Assembly: GCA_013043005.1 (NCBI GenBank)
Contig: JABDOZ010000180.1
Coordinates: 1-39,496, forward strand
Length of the DNA stretch: 39,496 bases
Direction of reading: 5' to 3'
Source: Flavobacteriaceae bacterium
GTDB lineage: Bacteria; Bacteroidota; Bacteroidia; Flavobacteriales; Flavobacteriaceae
Part shown: piece after piece, positions 18,500 through 28,579 of the stretch
How positions within the stretch are numbered: the first letter of the stretch is position 1
Layout of the letters: each line of letters begins with the position of its first letter
Position numbers and translations under genes: made by a program
Notes under the pieces: generated by a model
What the model was told of the DNA's origin: nothing
Databases searched by the model: none
The model's input: the letters and a program-made list of their open reading frames with translations, nothing else

Positions 18500-20536
18500 A
18501 TGCAGTTACTTAACTTTACAATAATTAAACTTACCATAGCCTTAGTTACAGGTGTTTTAATTGGATCTTATTCTAATTTACCTGTTAATTATTCGCTGTT
18601 AATTTGTTTAATTTTATTATTTCTTCTGGGAATTTCATATGTAATTAACAGAACAAGAAGGAAGAAGACCATTCTGTTTGGATTGATATCATTTCTTTTG
18701 TTTTCATCAATTGGAAATCTTACCTCGTCTTTTAACAATCAACAAAATCATTTAAACCATTATACAAACCATTTCAATCATGAGTTAGACACTATTCAAA
18801 CATTTGTTTTTAAAATCAGAGAGGTATTAAAACCCGGTAATTATTATGACAAATATATCATAGATATTAAAAAGATCAATGACCAAAACGTAACGGGAAA
18901 ATCATTGTTAAATGTCCAAAAGGACTCCTCGAACTCAGCGTTGAAGGTAGATGATCTTGTAATAACAAAGACCGTTTTTAAAGATTTGAATTCACCCTTG
19001 AATCCACATCAATTCAACTATAGATCTTATCTAAAAAATAAGTATATATATCATCAACTTCTTACCAAAAAGAAAGAGCTTTTGATTTTAGACAGGGAGA
19101 AGACAAGTTTTTTTGGTTTTGCAGCGCAGTTAAGGGAAAACATTAATGATAAACTCAAAACATTTGATTTTAAAAAAGATGAATTAGCTATAATCAATGC
19201 ATTAATCCTTGGTCAGCGACAAGATATATCTGAAGAGATTTATAGTAGCTATACTAAAGCCGGAGCCATACATATTCTGGCTGTTTCCGGTTTACACGTT
19301 GGTATCATTCTACTGCTACTGAATTTTCTATTCAAACCCCTTGAAAGAATAAAACATGGATATTTTATAAAAAAGACATTACTATTATTAGTTCTTTGGA
19401 GTTTTGCAGTGATTGCAGGATTGTCTCCATCTGTTACAAGAGCGGTAACCATGTTTAGTATTGTAGCCATTGGAATGAATCTAAAAAGGCCAGCCAATAT
19501 TTACAATACACTGGCTATTTCAATGTTTGTACTGTTACTAATTAAACCGACTTTTTTATTTGATGTAGGGTTTCAATTGAGTTATCTAGCTGTATTTTCA
19601 ATTGTATGGATCCAGCCAAAATTGTATGAAATTTGGAATCCGAAGTTTTGGTTGTCTGATAAATTCTGGCAAATCTTTACGGTAACTATTGCAGCGCAAA
19701 TTGGAGTTGTTCCGCTTAGTTTATATTACTTTCATCAGTTTCCCGGATTGTTCTTTATTTCTAATCTGGTAATAATTCCGGTATTGGGGTTTATTTTAGG
19801 TTTTGGAATATTTACTATTATTCTAGCTTTAATAGGTATTCTTCCACAGATTATGGCATCTGCCTTTGGATACATAATAAGTATAATGAACGATTTTGTG
19901 ATGTTCATTTCTAAACAGGAAGACTTTTTGTTCAAGGACATTTCATTTGGATTACTATCAGTTGTTGCAAGTTATTTGTTGATTATATCATTGGTGAACC
20001 TTTATAAAAACAGATCATACAGATTTATTGCCTTTGCTTTAATTTCTACAGCTCTATTTATTTCAGTTCAGATTTATTACAAATACGAGAATTCTTCAAA
20101 TGAGTTTTTAATTTTTCATAAAAGCAGATATAGTTTGATAGGTTTTAAAAAGAGTACAAATTTGGAACTTCATCACAATTTAGATAGTTTGACATTAGCC
20201 AAACAAAAGTTATTGACCAATTATAAAATTGGAAACTCGATAGAAGAAATTAAGGCAGATAGTATAAGATCTGTTTATAGAATAAAGGATAAATTGATGC
20301 TGATTGTTGACAGCCTTGGGGCTTATAAAACAACATTTAAAACAGATTATGTCTTGTTAAGAAACTCTCCAAAAATTAACTTAACCAGATTAATTGATCA
20401 TCTTAAACCAGAACTAATAATTGCAGATGGAAGTAACTACAAAAGTTACCAGGAACGCTGGTTGAAAACCTGTTTAAAAAAAGAAATCCCTTTTCACCAA
20501 ACCAATAAAAAGGGAGCATTTATTATTGAGTTTTGA
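18500..20536 (+). CDS. ComEC/Rec2-type competence membrane protein
   Basis: LRENINDKL..., LILGQRQDISEEIYSSYTKAGAIHILAVSGLHVGIILLLL, VIAGLSPSVTRAVTMFSIVAIG. The start is placed at MQLLNFTII (18500). Confidence 0.9.
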   Translation: MQLLNFTIIKLTIALVTGVLIGSYSNLPVNYSLLICLILLFLLGISYVINRTRRKKTILFGLISFLLFSSIGNLTSSFNNQQNHLNHYTNHFNHELDTIQTFVFKIREVLKPGNYYDKYIIDIKKINDQNVTGKSLLNVQKDSSNSALKVDDLVITKTVFKDLNSPLNPHQFNYRSYLKNKYIYHQLLTKKKELLILDREKTSFFGFAAQLRENINDKLKTFDFKKDELAIINALILGQRQDISEEIYSSYTKAGAIHILAVSGLHVGIILLLLNFLFKPLERIKHGYFIKKTLLLLVLWSFAVIAGLSPSVTRAVTMFSIVAIGMNLKRPANIYNTLAISMFVLLLIKPTFLFDVGFQLSYLAVFSIVWIQPKLYEIWNPKFWLSDKFWQIFTVTIAAQIGVVPLSLYYFHQFPGLFFISNLVIIPVLGFILGFGIFTIILALIGILPQIMASAFGYIISIMNDFVMFISKQEDFLFKDISFGLLSVVASYLLIISLVNLYKNRSYRFIAFALISTALFISVQIYYKYENSSNEFLIFHKSRYSLIGFKKSTNLELHHNLDSLTLAKQKLLTNYKIGNSIEEIKADSIRSVYRIKDKLMLIVDSLGAYKTTFKTDYVLLRNSPKINLTRLIDHLKPELIIADGSNYKSYQERWLKTCLKKEIPFHQTNKKGAFIIEF

Positions 20537-20544
20537 TTATTTTA

Positions 20545-21084
20545 CTAGTTGAATTCAGGCTTGAAATTTTTGAAATAGGCATTTGCATCTTCCTGATTTT
20601 TCAAATTCTTGTAGTCATTGCTATGAAACAATTTTAAATATACTTCCAATTGCTGAGGTGTTTGAAATCCTTTTACCTGCGTAATGAGTCCCTTATTTTC
20701 ATCAAGAAAAACAATGGTAGGAAATGCGTTTACACCAAAGTATCTTGACAATTGATGAGTCGAATTTCTTCGATACGCTTTAGCAGGGTCATAGTTAGGA
20801 TTTGTAAATTCATGCCCATTAAAATTGACCATATCATTTCCTTCGGCATTAAATTTTACCGCATAATAATGTTCGTTTATAAACTGTGATACATCTTTGT
20901 TCTTGAATGTTCTTTTATCAAGCAATTTACATGGGCCACACCAATTGGTGTAGAAATCCATTATGATCTTTCTTGGTTCTTTTTGCTGCAGTTCTATTGC
21001 TTCCTCGATACTCACCCAGTTTATTTCCTGGGCACTGCTATTCAGGGCAACGAATAAAACAAGTATAAGTAGTATTTTTTTCAT
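20545..21084 (-). CDS. Secreted thioredoxin-fold protein
   Basis: Signal peptide; MDFYTNWCGPCKLLDKRTFKNKDVSQFI (CxxC) and cis-Pro motif VNAFPTIVFLD. Confidence 0.9.
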   Translation of the reverse strand: MKKILLILVLFVALNSSAQEINWVSIEEAIELQQKEPRKIIMDFYTNWCGPCKLLDKRTFKNKDVSQFINEHYYAVKFNAEGNDMVNFNGHEFTNPNYDPAKAYRRNSTHQLSRYFGVNAFPTIVFLDENKGLITQVKGFQTPQQLEVYLKLFHSNDYKNLKNQEDANAYFKNFKPEFN

Positions 21085-21139
21085 GATAGTTTTAGTCGAA
21101 ATAATTTCTCAAATATAACAAACAAAAAACAAGCCAAAA

Positions 21140-22906
21140 TTATTTGTCAATTCCGTGCATCAATCTTTTCAAAGGATTATTCAGAGCCAACATGGCTAAT
21201 CCCGCAATAAATGGAATGATCGTAAATATTAAGAAAAAACCAGAAAATCCTACTTCACTAGCTATACTATCTGAATATTCTGCCATTATGGAGGCTAATT
21301 TTCCAGATAAACCAATAAACAAATACCAAATACCAAATATGAACCCTAACATTCTGGCAGGCGCTAATTTGCTAACATAAGACAACCCTACAGGTGCTAT
21401 TGATAGTTCCCCCATAGTATGGAATAAAAAAGCTAAAATTAGCCATATCATACTTACTGAAGCTGTCTGAGCACCAGGTGGAATAGAAGATGCCCCTAAT
21501 ACAAGCATTCCAAAGCCAAGGGCCAACAAGGTAAAACCACCAAAGAATTTTTGAGGGCCCGAGAATTTGTATTTCTCCCAAAACTTTGAATACAAGGGTG
21601 CTAAAGAAATAATAAATATTGGATTCAAAATTTGGAACCAAGAGGTGTCTACCAAAGCTGTGTCTCCTGTTACTTTATCATAAACTCTAAAAATTACCAA
21701 TGCCCATATTATTAAAAAACTTATAGACGTAAATAAAATAGTTAACGGAAATTTTTTGATAATAACTGTTGCAAGTTTAAAAATCACCCAGGTTAGAACC
21801 AGCATTGGTGCCACTGACAGAATAAAGTCGATTACTTTGTAAATTAACGCCCATGAATCTGTTAGTGTACGATTGGTATAATCTCGTGCAAAAATATTCA
21901 TGGTCGTTCCAGCCTGTTCGAAACTTGCCCAAAAGAAGATCACAAAAAATGCTATGATGAATATTACCTTTAATCGATCTCGCTCAACTGCTTCAAATCG
22001 CTTTAAACGCGATAAACCCAGATATGCAAAGATCACAATAGAAACAAGGAACATGACAAACCCAACAGAAATGTCATAACCTGCAAAAGTTTGTGGCAAG
22101 AAGTGATACCCTCTTGTTACTACAGAAGTTATTCCTTCTACAATCCAAGTCACAGCTAAAATTCCACCTATTACGGTCAAAACATTATCAGTCGAAGTAA
22201 ATGGCACTTTGATTTCCTTTCCGGAAGACGCATCTGTAACTAATTTTGATTTCGGCATAGAGGCTTCTTTTCCAAATATGCTTCTCGCAAAATAGAATTG
22301 GAGCAACCCAAACAGCATAAAAATTCCGGCTAAACCAAATCCGAAACTCCAACTAAATGTTTCACCAATCCAGCCTACTAACAATGTTCCTATAAAAGCA
22401 CCAGAATTAACTCCCATGTAAAAAATGGTGTAAGCTCCGTCCTTTTTCTTGCTTTGAGTTGAGTACATCTTCCCTACAGTAGAAGACATGTTAGGCTTAA
22501 ACAAACCTGTGCCTAAAACAATTAAAAGCAACCCTACATAGAACATAAACTTGAGGTCAAATCCAATTTGTAGGTCAGCAATAGCCATAGATGCATGGCC
22601 CAAGGTAATAATTGCAGCTCCAACAATAACAGTTTTTACATGTCCCCATTTATTATCGGCAACCCAACCGCCTAGTAAAGGCAAAAAGTAAACCAACATG
22701 ACATACCACCCAAAAAGTGCGTATGCTTCTGAGCGTTCCCATCCCCAACCTCCATCAGAGACCTTTGCAACCAGGAACAAGATCAACAAAGCACGCATAC
22801 CATAATAGGAGAACCGTTCCCACATTTCTGTGAAGAACAGGACAAATAATCCTGCCGGATGCCCTAGTACCTGAGTCTTAAAGATATCATTGGATGATTT
22901 TTCCAT
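21140..22906 (-). CDS. POT/PTR2 family peptide:proton symporter
   Basis: EMWERFSYYGMRALLILFL (ExxER), GLFKPNMSSTVGKMY, FYMGVNSGAFIG. Confidence 0.92.
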   Translation of the reverse strand: MEKSSNDIFKTQVLGHPAGLFVLFFTEMWERFSYYGMRALLILFLVAKVSDGGWGWERSEAYALFGWYVMLVYFLPLLGGWVADNKWGHVKTVIVGAAIITLGHASMAIADLQIGFDLKFMFYVGLLLIVLGTGLFKPNMSSTVGKMYSTQSKKKDGAYTIFYMGVNSGAFIGTLLVGWIGETFSWSFGFGLAGIFMLFGLLQFYFARSIFGKEASMPKSKLVTDASSGKEIKVPFTSTDNVLTVIGGILAVTWIVEGITSVVTRGYHFLPQTFAGYDISVGFVMFLVSIVIFAYLGLSRLKRFEAVERDRLKVIFIIAFFVIFFWASFEQAGTTMNIFARDYTNRTLTDSWALIYKVIDFILSVAPMLVLTWVIFKLATVIIKKFPLTILFTSISFLIIWALVIFRVYDKVTGDTALVDTSWFQILNPIFIISLAPLYSKFWEKYKFSGPQKFFGGFTLLALGFGMLVLGASSIPPGAQTASVSMIWLILAFLFHTMGELSIAPVGLSYVSKLAPARMLGFIFGIWYLFIGLSGKLASIMAEYSDSIASEVGFSGFFLIFTIIPFIAGLAMLALNNPLKRLMHGIDK

Positions 22907-22908
22907 AA

Positions 22909-24393
22909 CTACTCAATTTGGTTGCCATTTGCCTCGCGAGGTCTAATAACTAATTTGTCATAGATATATAAAGCAATGATAGTAAATGCACCTATGCCCA
23001 CAATTACATACCAAATTTTATTAGGATTATAGCTGTCCCATAGTAATTGTGTCATTTCCCATTTACCCATATTTAATTTTTCTGAAGCTAATTGAAAATA
23101 ATCATTTTTAGTAAAGCTATCTGATATTTCAGGCATCTCAATGCCCCTTTCAGTCATTTCTCCTTGAAGCAAACTTAATTTATCTGACCATGACTGATAT
23201 AAATTACCGGCAATAAATTTTGTAAAGAAGTTTCCTGCGGCAACCGGTAAAAAATAGGTGCCTTGGTATAAGGCTTCTTTCCCTTTAGGAGAAATTAATG
23301 CGATAAAAGAAGAAAAGGTTGGATTGGTAGTCATTTCTCCTATAGCGAAAATAACAGTCCCTATAATTGTAAACATGACATTATTTGTGTAAAAAGTTAA
23401 TCCTACGCCAATTGCTGCAATTATAAACCCTCTTATCATAGCACTTACATGGCGCATTTTAATAACAAAATAAGACACAAACATCTGCAATAAGATAATC
23501 ATCCCAGCATCAATATTTGTAAACCATTCAGGCTTTACCTGACCATCTTCTGTAAGAGTTCTACCAAGCCCGGGAAGCGTTTCATTGATCCAATTCGCGA
23601 TTACTGAACTATCCACCCAATCTTCAATGAAGTTTGGAAGCGTATAAAATAATTGATTGAACATGGTCCAGAAACCTATCATTAATATTAGAAGAACTGT
23701 CAAACGAACATCTTTAACAGCTTCCCATATTTTTTTTAGTGAATTTACAATGGCTTTTCCGATGGATTCTTTTTCTACTTTTTCTCTGTAAGGTTCTTTG
23801 AAAAAGAATAAGAGCATTAATAGATTAATACCAATAACCACAGATCCTTGAATAAAAATAAGTTTCCAGCCATAAGTTGTTCTTAGATACGATGAACAAG
23901 CTGGCCCTATGAAACCACCTATATTTACCATCATATAAAATATCCCAAATCCTAATGTTCCATTTGACTTATCAGTTGATTTAGTAATAATCGCTGAAGC
24001 CACTGGCTTAAACATGGCTGCTCCAATAGCAACAAACAAAAACACAAAATACATGCTCCAGTACGTATCGACGGTTCCCATTAAGTAATAGCCTGCAATC
24101 AAGATCACATAAGCTATAACCAACGAGAGTTTATATCCGATTCTATCTGCAATAACACCTGTGAATATTGGCAAAAGATAAAGCAGGCCTGTAATATCAG
24201 ACATGATATTTCCTTTTTGAATATGGTTGAACCCAAGGCCACCAGTATCAGTAGAACCTACTAGATATAACGCAAACAAGGTGAAAACTCCATACCATGC
24301 CCAGCGTTCCATGAGTTCCATGAAACTACCGATCCAAAAGGTTTTATTAAAGGATTTTACGGACTGTATAAATGATCTTTTTTCTGTACTCAT
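22909..24393 (-). CDS. POT-like MFS transporter (divergent member)
   Basis: ELMERWAWYGVFTLFALYLVG (ExxER retained, YYG altered), AAMFKPVASAIITK, FYMMVNIGGFIGPA. Confidence 0.85.
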   Translation of the reverse strand: MSTEKRSFIQSVKSFNKTFWIGSFMELMERWAWYGVFTLFALYLVGSTDTGGLGFNHIQKGNIMSDITGLLYLLPIFTGVIADRIGYKLSLVIAYVILIAGYYLMGTVDTYWSMYFVFLFVAIGAAMFKPVASAIITKSTDKSNGTLGFGIFYMMVNIGGFIGPACSSYLRTTYGWKLIFIQGSVVIGINLLMLLFFFKEPYREKVEKESIGKAIVNSLKKIWEAVKDVRLTVLLILMIGFWTMFNQLFYTLPNFIEDWVDSSVIANWINETLPGLGRTLTEDGQVKPEWFTNIDAGMIILLQMFVSYFVIKMRHVSAMIRGFIIAAIGVGLTFYTNNVMFTIIGTVIFAIGEMTTNPTFSSFIALISPKGKEALYQGTYFLPVAAGNFFTKFIAGNLYQSWSDKLSLLQGEMTERGIEMPEISDSFTKNDYFQLASEKLNMGKWEMTQLLWDSYNPNKIWYVIVGIGAFTIIALYIYDKLVIRPREANGNQIE

Positions 24394-24411
24394 TTTTCAA
24401 TTATATTAATG

Positions 24412-24443
24412 AAAAAGCTCAAGCAGAATTACTTGAGCTTTTT
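24412..24443. terminator. Bidirectional intrinsic terminator between the two POT genes
   Basis: Perfect 12-bp stem AAAAAGCTCAAG-CAGAATTA-CTTGAGCTTTTT with A/T tracts on both sides. Confidence 0.85.
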
Positions 24444-24478
24444 GTTATTTATAAAATATTACATTAAAAGGATTGATA

Positions 24479-25966
24479 TTAAACAACACCATGCATAAGT
24501 TTCTTTAAAGGCTTATTGAATAATGCAATTAAGACTGCAATACTAATTAAAACAAGCCCTATTGTTCCAAAAATATCGGTATACTTTGCAAGGCCTTCGG
24601 CAGGTGTTAAAGCTTCTCCTGTATCACTATGTCCTCCCGTAAGCGATGCAATTTTACCTCCAACATAATTCGCAATGGCAAAACTTAAGAACCAAGCTCC
24701 CATAGCCGTTCCTGCAATTTTTTTAGGGGACAGTTTTGTTACCATCGATAAACCTATAGGCGACAAGAACAATTCTCCAGTAGTATGAAGCAAGTATAAG
24801 AAAACTAAAGTTAAAATAGGTACCTGGTAGGCATCGTTTACAAACTGAAGACCAATTTTAGTAACCAAGAATCCCAGAGCTAACTGAAATATCCCCAATG
24901 CAAATTTCATAGGGATACTAGGATTTTTACCTATTTTATCTAGTTTAACCCACATAACTGAAAAAATGGAACCAAAAACAATTATAAAAAATGGATTAAA
25001 AAATTGTGTATTAGAAGCTGGCATTACCCAGCCAAAAACTTCACGATCAACATTTCGGTCAGCAAACAAAGTCAGAGACGTACCTGCTTGTTCAAAGCAT
25101 GCCCAGAAAGCAATATTAATAAGCATAAATATGAGCAACGCTATCATTCTATCTTTCCAAATTTTCACTTTTTCTGTTGTATCAGCATCTATTCCTGCTT
25201 TAATAAGTACTATAGAAATGAACACAAACAGTGCTAATAAAAGGTAATCCATCAATCCATTATTTCTTATTAAAAAATAAGCAACAGGAATTAAAATTAA
25301 AGAAGCAAAAGCAACCATTTGAGCTTTGTTAAATGGTCCAAAAGCTTTTTGTTTACCTTCTTCTGTATAACCTAAACCTTCAGCAGCAGAATAGTTATCC
25401 CTTCCAAAATAAAATATGAATAATCCCATCAACATACCAATACCAGCAAGAGCAAATCCGTACTTAAACCCATAGGTTTCACCCACATAAGCGACAACAG
25501 TCGTTGCCAAAAGCGCACCAATATTGATACCTATATAAAAGATTGTGAATCCGGAATCTCTTCTCGGGTCGTTTTCTTTATATAACTTACCCACAATAGT
25601 TGATATGTTGGCTTTAAAATAACCATTGCCTAAAATCAAGGCTCCCATACCAATCATTAAGAACTGTTCTGAACCACCAAGAATAACAAACTCTCCAATT
25701 GCCATTAAAACTGCACCTAAGAGTACTGCGTTTCTGTAACCAAGATATTTATCCGCCATTTTACCCCCTAAAATTGGAGCAGCATAAACTAAACCAGTAT
25801 AAGCACCATAAATCAAAGCGGCATCCGCATCACCCTTCATTAAAGATTTTACCAAATAGAGAGTTAAAAGTACTCTCATTCCATAGTAACAAACCCGTTC
25901 CCACATTTCTGAAAAGAATAAGGTCATTAGACCTCTTGGATGTCCTTCTTTTATTTTATTTTTCAT
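24479..25966 (-). CDS. POT/PTR2 family peptide transporter
   Basis: EMWERVCYYGMRVLLTLYLV, GNGYFKANISTIVGKLY, FYIGINIGALLATTVVAYVGE. Confidence 0.92.
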   Translation of the reverse strand: MKNKIKEGHPRGLMTLFFSEMWERVCYYGMRVLLTLYLVKSLMKGDADAALIYGAYTGLVYAAPILGGKMADKYLGYRNAVLLGAVLMAIGEFVILGGSEQFLMIGMGALILGNGYFKANISTIVGKLYKENDPRRDSGFTIFYIGINIGALLATTVVAYVGETYGFKYGFALAGIGMLMGLFIFYFGRDNYSAAEGLGYTEEGKQKAFGPFNKAQMVAFASLILIPVAYFLIRNNGLMDYLLLALFVFISIVLIKAGIDADTTEKVKIWKDRMIALLIFMLINIAFWACFEQAGTSLTLFADRNVDREVFGWVMPASNTQFFNPFFIIVFGSIFSVMWVKLDKIGKNPSIPMKFALGIFQLALGFLVTKIGLQFVNDAYQVPILTLVFLYLLHTTGELFLSPIGLSMVTKLSPKKIAGTAMGAWFLSFAIANYVGGKIASLTGGHSDTGEALTPAEGLAKYTDIFGTIGLVLISIAVLIALFNKPLKKLMHGVV

Positions 25967-25985
25967 ATTGTAAATTAATTTAGTT

Positions 25986-26002
25986 TAAACCGATAAGGTT
26001 TA
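25986..26002. other. Short intercistronic hairpin between the DPP-IV-like gene and the POT gene
   Basis: TAAACC-GATAA-GGTTTA (6-bp stem). Confidence 0.35.
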
Positions 26003-26006
26003 TTTA

Positions 26007-28427
26007 TTAGTTAGTTGTTTTATCCTTACTTTGTTGCTTTCTAAGCTCTTTAGCTTTTTTGATGTTATTTCGTCTTATTTCTTTTTTGGAAAGTATTTTT
26101 TTAGGTTCTTGATTTTCCTTTATCAGGTTGTTCTCTTTCTGAACATTTTCACCAGTTATAAGTGTTTTAGAATTTGTTATTGATTTTTTTAATGAAGTAT
26201 TCTCAGAATAGCCAGTACTGGCGTTAGTATATATTTTATTTGATCCATTCCCAAGATGCTTATTAATAAAATTCGTCATTTTTTTGTACAAATGCAATCT
26301 TGTATTCCCTCCATAAATGCCGTGATTCTTGTCAGGATATATTGCCCACTCAAACTGCTTATCGGCTTGTATTAATGCCTCTACCATTCTCATCGTATTC
26401 TGTAAATGCACATTATCGTCTGCCGAACCATGAATTATTAAATAATTGCCTTTCAATAGTTCAGGATAATTAAATGGAGAATTATCATCATATCCGTTTA
26501 GGTTCTCTTCTGGTGTTCTCATGTAACGTTCTGTATAAATTGTATCATAAAAACGCCAGCTTGTAGTTGGAGCAACTGCAATTGCCATACTGAATATATC
26601 ATTGCCCTTAAGGATACAGTTTGTAGACATGTGACCACCAAAACTCCAGCCCCAAATACCTATTCTTTCTGCATCGATATAAGATAATGAACCTAATTGT
26701 TTAGCTGCCGCTATTTGGTCTTCTGTCTCATATTTAACCATATTTAGATAGGTTAATTTCTTTTTAAATTCTGCTCCTCTATACCCAGTTCCTCTGCCAT
26801 CAATGCAAACAATAATATAGCCTTGTTGGGCCAGCATGCGATGCCAATAATCATTTGCTCCATTCCATGTGTTAGCTACAGACTGAGATCCAGGACCAGA
26901 ATACTGATACATCAATAAAGGATATTGATCCCCGGGATTAAAATTTGTAGGTTTGATCATCCACATATTAAGATCATAACCATTCACTTTAATTGTACTG
27001 AACTCTTTTTTGGGAAGTTTATAATCAGATAATTTTGTTGATAATGCCTTGTTATCCTTTATCTTTTTAAGAACATTGCCAGTTCCTGAGTCATTCAAAG
27101 TATATTCGGGAGGATTTGTAGAATTGGAAAATCTATTGATAAAAAACCCATAATCAGAACTAAACGAAGCATTATGAGTCCCTTCGCTCTTGGTCAATCG
27201 TTTTTTGTCTAGACCATTTATTCCGATTGAATAAATATCCCGATTAATTGACCCTTTTTCAACTGATTGGTAGAATATTTTTTTGGTTTTACTATCATAT
27301 CCGTATAATTTGGTGACGTCCCATTTCCCTTTGGTTACCTGATTAATCAATTTTCCATACTTATTATAGTAATAAATATGATTATAACCATCTTTTTCAC
27401 TTGTCCAAATAAAGCTATTATCCTCTAAAAAAGTTAGATTATCTGTAATGCCAACATAGGTGTCACTTATTTCTTTTAAAACAACAGCACTTTCATAGCC
27501 ATTGGCATTTATTAACCAGAGATCTAATTCATTTTGATGCCGGTTTAAATATTGAGCGCTCAATATTTCTGAATCCTTTGTCCATTTTATCCTAGGAATA
27601 TACGTGTCTTTGTATTCCTCTTCAAAATATACCTTTTCAGACTCATTTGTTAGAATATCATAAATATACAATGTGACTTTAGAATTGGTTTCTCCTGCTT
27701 TTGGATATTTAAATACCTGCTGTTCCGGATACAATTCCTTGCCATAGATATCCATAGAAAACTCTGCCACATTGGTTTCATCAAATTTAATATATGCAAT
27801 TCTGTCACTCCCAGAATTCCAGTCAAAGGCTCTCACGAATTTAAATTCTTCTTCATATACCCAGTCAGTTATTCCGTTTATGATTTTATTTTTTACTCCG
27901 TCATAAGTAACTTGCTTTGTACTATTCATGACGAGATCTTTTACATAGATATTGTTATTCAAAACGTACGCAATCTTATTACCATCAGGAGAAAAGGTTG
28001 GTTCCTGGATTTCTTCTTCTGATATGAGTTGTAACGAATTGACCAATGAATTGAACACATAATACTTCCCTATTCTGGATCTTCTGTATATAGGCCTTAT
28101 CTCTGTTCCTAATATTACCTTAGTTTCATCTTCACTAAAGGTATATGAAGAAAATTTGTCTATTTCAGTAAAATCTTTTGTGCTAAAGTAGGTCTTGACC
28201 TTTTGTGAAGTTCTGTAGTCATAAATGTCAATTGATACATTTTCATTTATTCTGTCATTGTTTAGAACAGAATAGTGCTGGCCATTATTCATGGAATTCA
28301 AAGCATCTATTCTTTCAGTCCTGAATGTTCCATTCCAAATTTCTTCTAGGGTAATTTCTTTATTCTGGGCTTGTATATTAGAAACTACTAAAAAGATGAA
28401 AAGAAACAATAATTTAAAAATTCTCAT
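26007..28427 (-). CDS. S9 family dipeptidyl peptidase IV-like prolyl oligopeptidase
   Basis: Signal peptide, DPP-IV beta-propeller; Ser in GIWGWSFGGHMS, Asp in IIHGSADDNVH, His in PDKNHGIYGG; unusual basic C-terminal tail. Confidence 0.93.
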   Translation of the reverse strand: MRIFKLLFLFIFLVVSNIQAQNKEITLEEIWNGTFRTERIDALNSMNNGQHYSVLNNDRINENVSIDIYDYRTSQKVKTYFSTKDFTEIDKFSSYTFSEDETKVILGTEIRPIYRRSRIGKYYVFNSLVNSLQLISEEEIQEPTFSPDGNKIAYVLNNNIYVKDLVMNSTKQVTYDGVKNKIINGITDWVYEEEFKFVRAFDWNSGSDRIAYIKFDETNVAEFSMDIYGKELYPEQQVFKYPKAGETNSKVTLYIYDILTNESEKVYFEEEYKDTYIPRIKWTKDSEILSAQYLNRHQNELDLWLINANGYESAVVLKEISDTYVGITDNLTFLEDNSFIWTSEKDGYNHIYYYNKYGKLINQVTKGKWDVTKLYGYDSKTKKIFYQSVEKGSINRDIYSIGINGLDKKRLTKSEGTHNASFSSDYGFFINRFSNSTNPPEYTLNDSGTGNVLKKIKDNKALSTKLSDYKLPKKEFSTIKVNGYDLNMWMIKPTNFNPGDQYPLLMYQYSGPGSQSVANTWNGANDYWHRMLAQQGYIIVCIDGRGTGYRGAEFKKKLTYLNMVKYETEDQIAAAKQLGSLSYIDAERIGIWGWSFGGHMSTNCILKGNDIFSMAIAVAPTTSWRFYDTIYTERYMRTPEENLNGYDDNSPFNYPELLKGNYLIIHGSADDNVHLQNTMRMVEALIQADKQFEWAIYPDKNHGIYGGNTRLHLYKKMTNFINKHLGNGSNKIYTNASTGYSENTSLKKSITNSKTLITGENVQKENNLIKENQEPKKILSKKEIRRNNIKKAKELRKQQSKDKTTN

Positions 28428-28549
28428 CTTAAAATTATAATTAGGAAATTAATTGTCAAGTTTAATAAAAATAATGCAGAAAAACGCATTTAATCTTGGT
28501 TAATTAGTACTATTTAGTAACATTCTAGCCTATATTAGTATCAACTTGG

Positions 28550-28557
28550 TATCTTTG
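28550..28557 (+). promoter_or_regulatory. Candidate Bacteroidota -7 box upstream of the HMG-CoA reductase gene
   Basis: TATCTTTG matches TAnnTTTG exactly; no clear TTTG -33 element at the usual 19-bp spacing. Confidence 0.45.
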
Positions 28558-28579
28558 TTTTTAAATTATATTAATAAAA

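Noticed and set aside
21372-21641. 89-aa ORF on the same strand as the first POT gene
   Set aside because: Alternative frame inside the POT transporter; the POT frame carries the conserved motifs.
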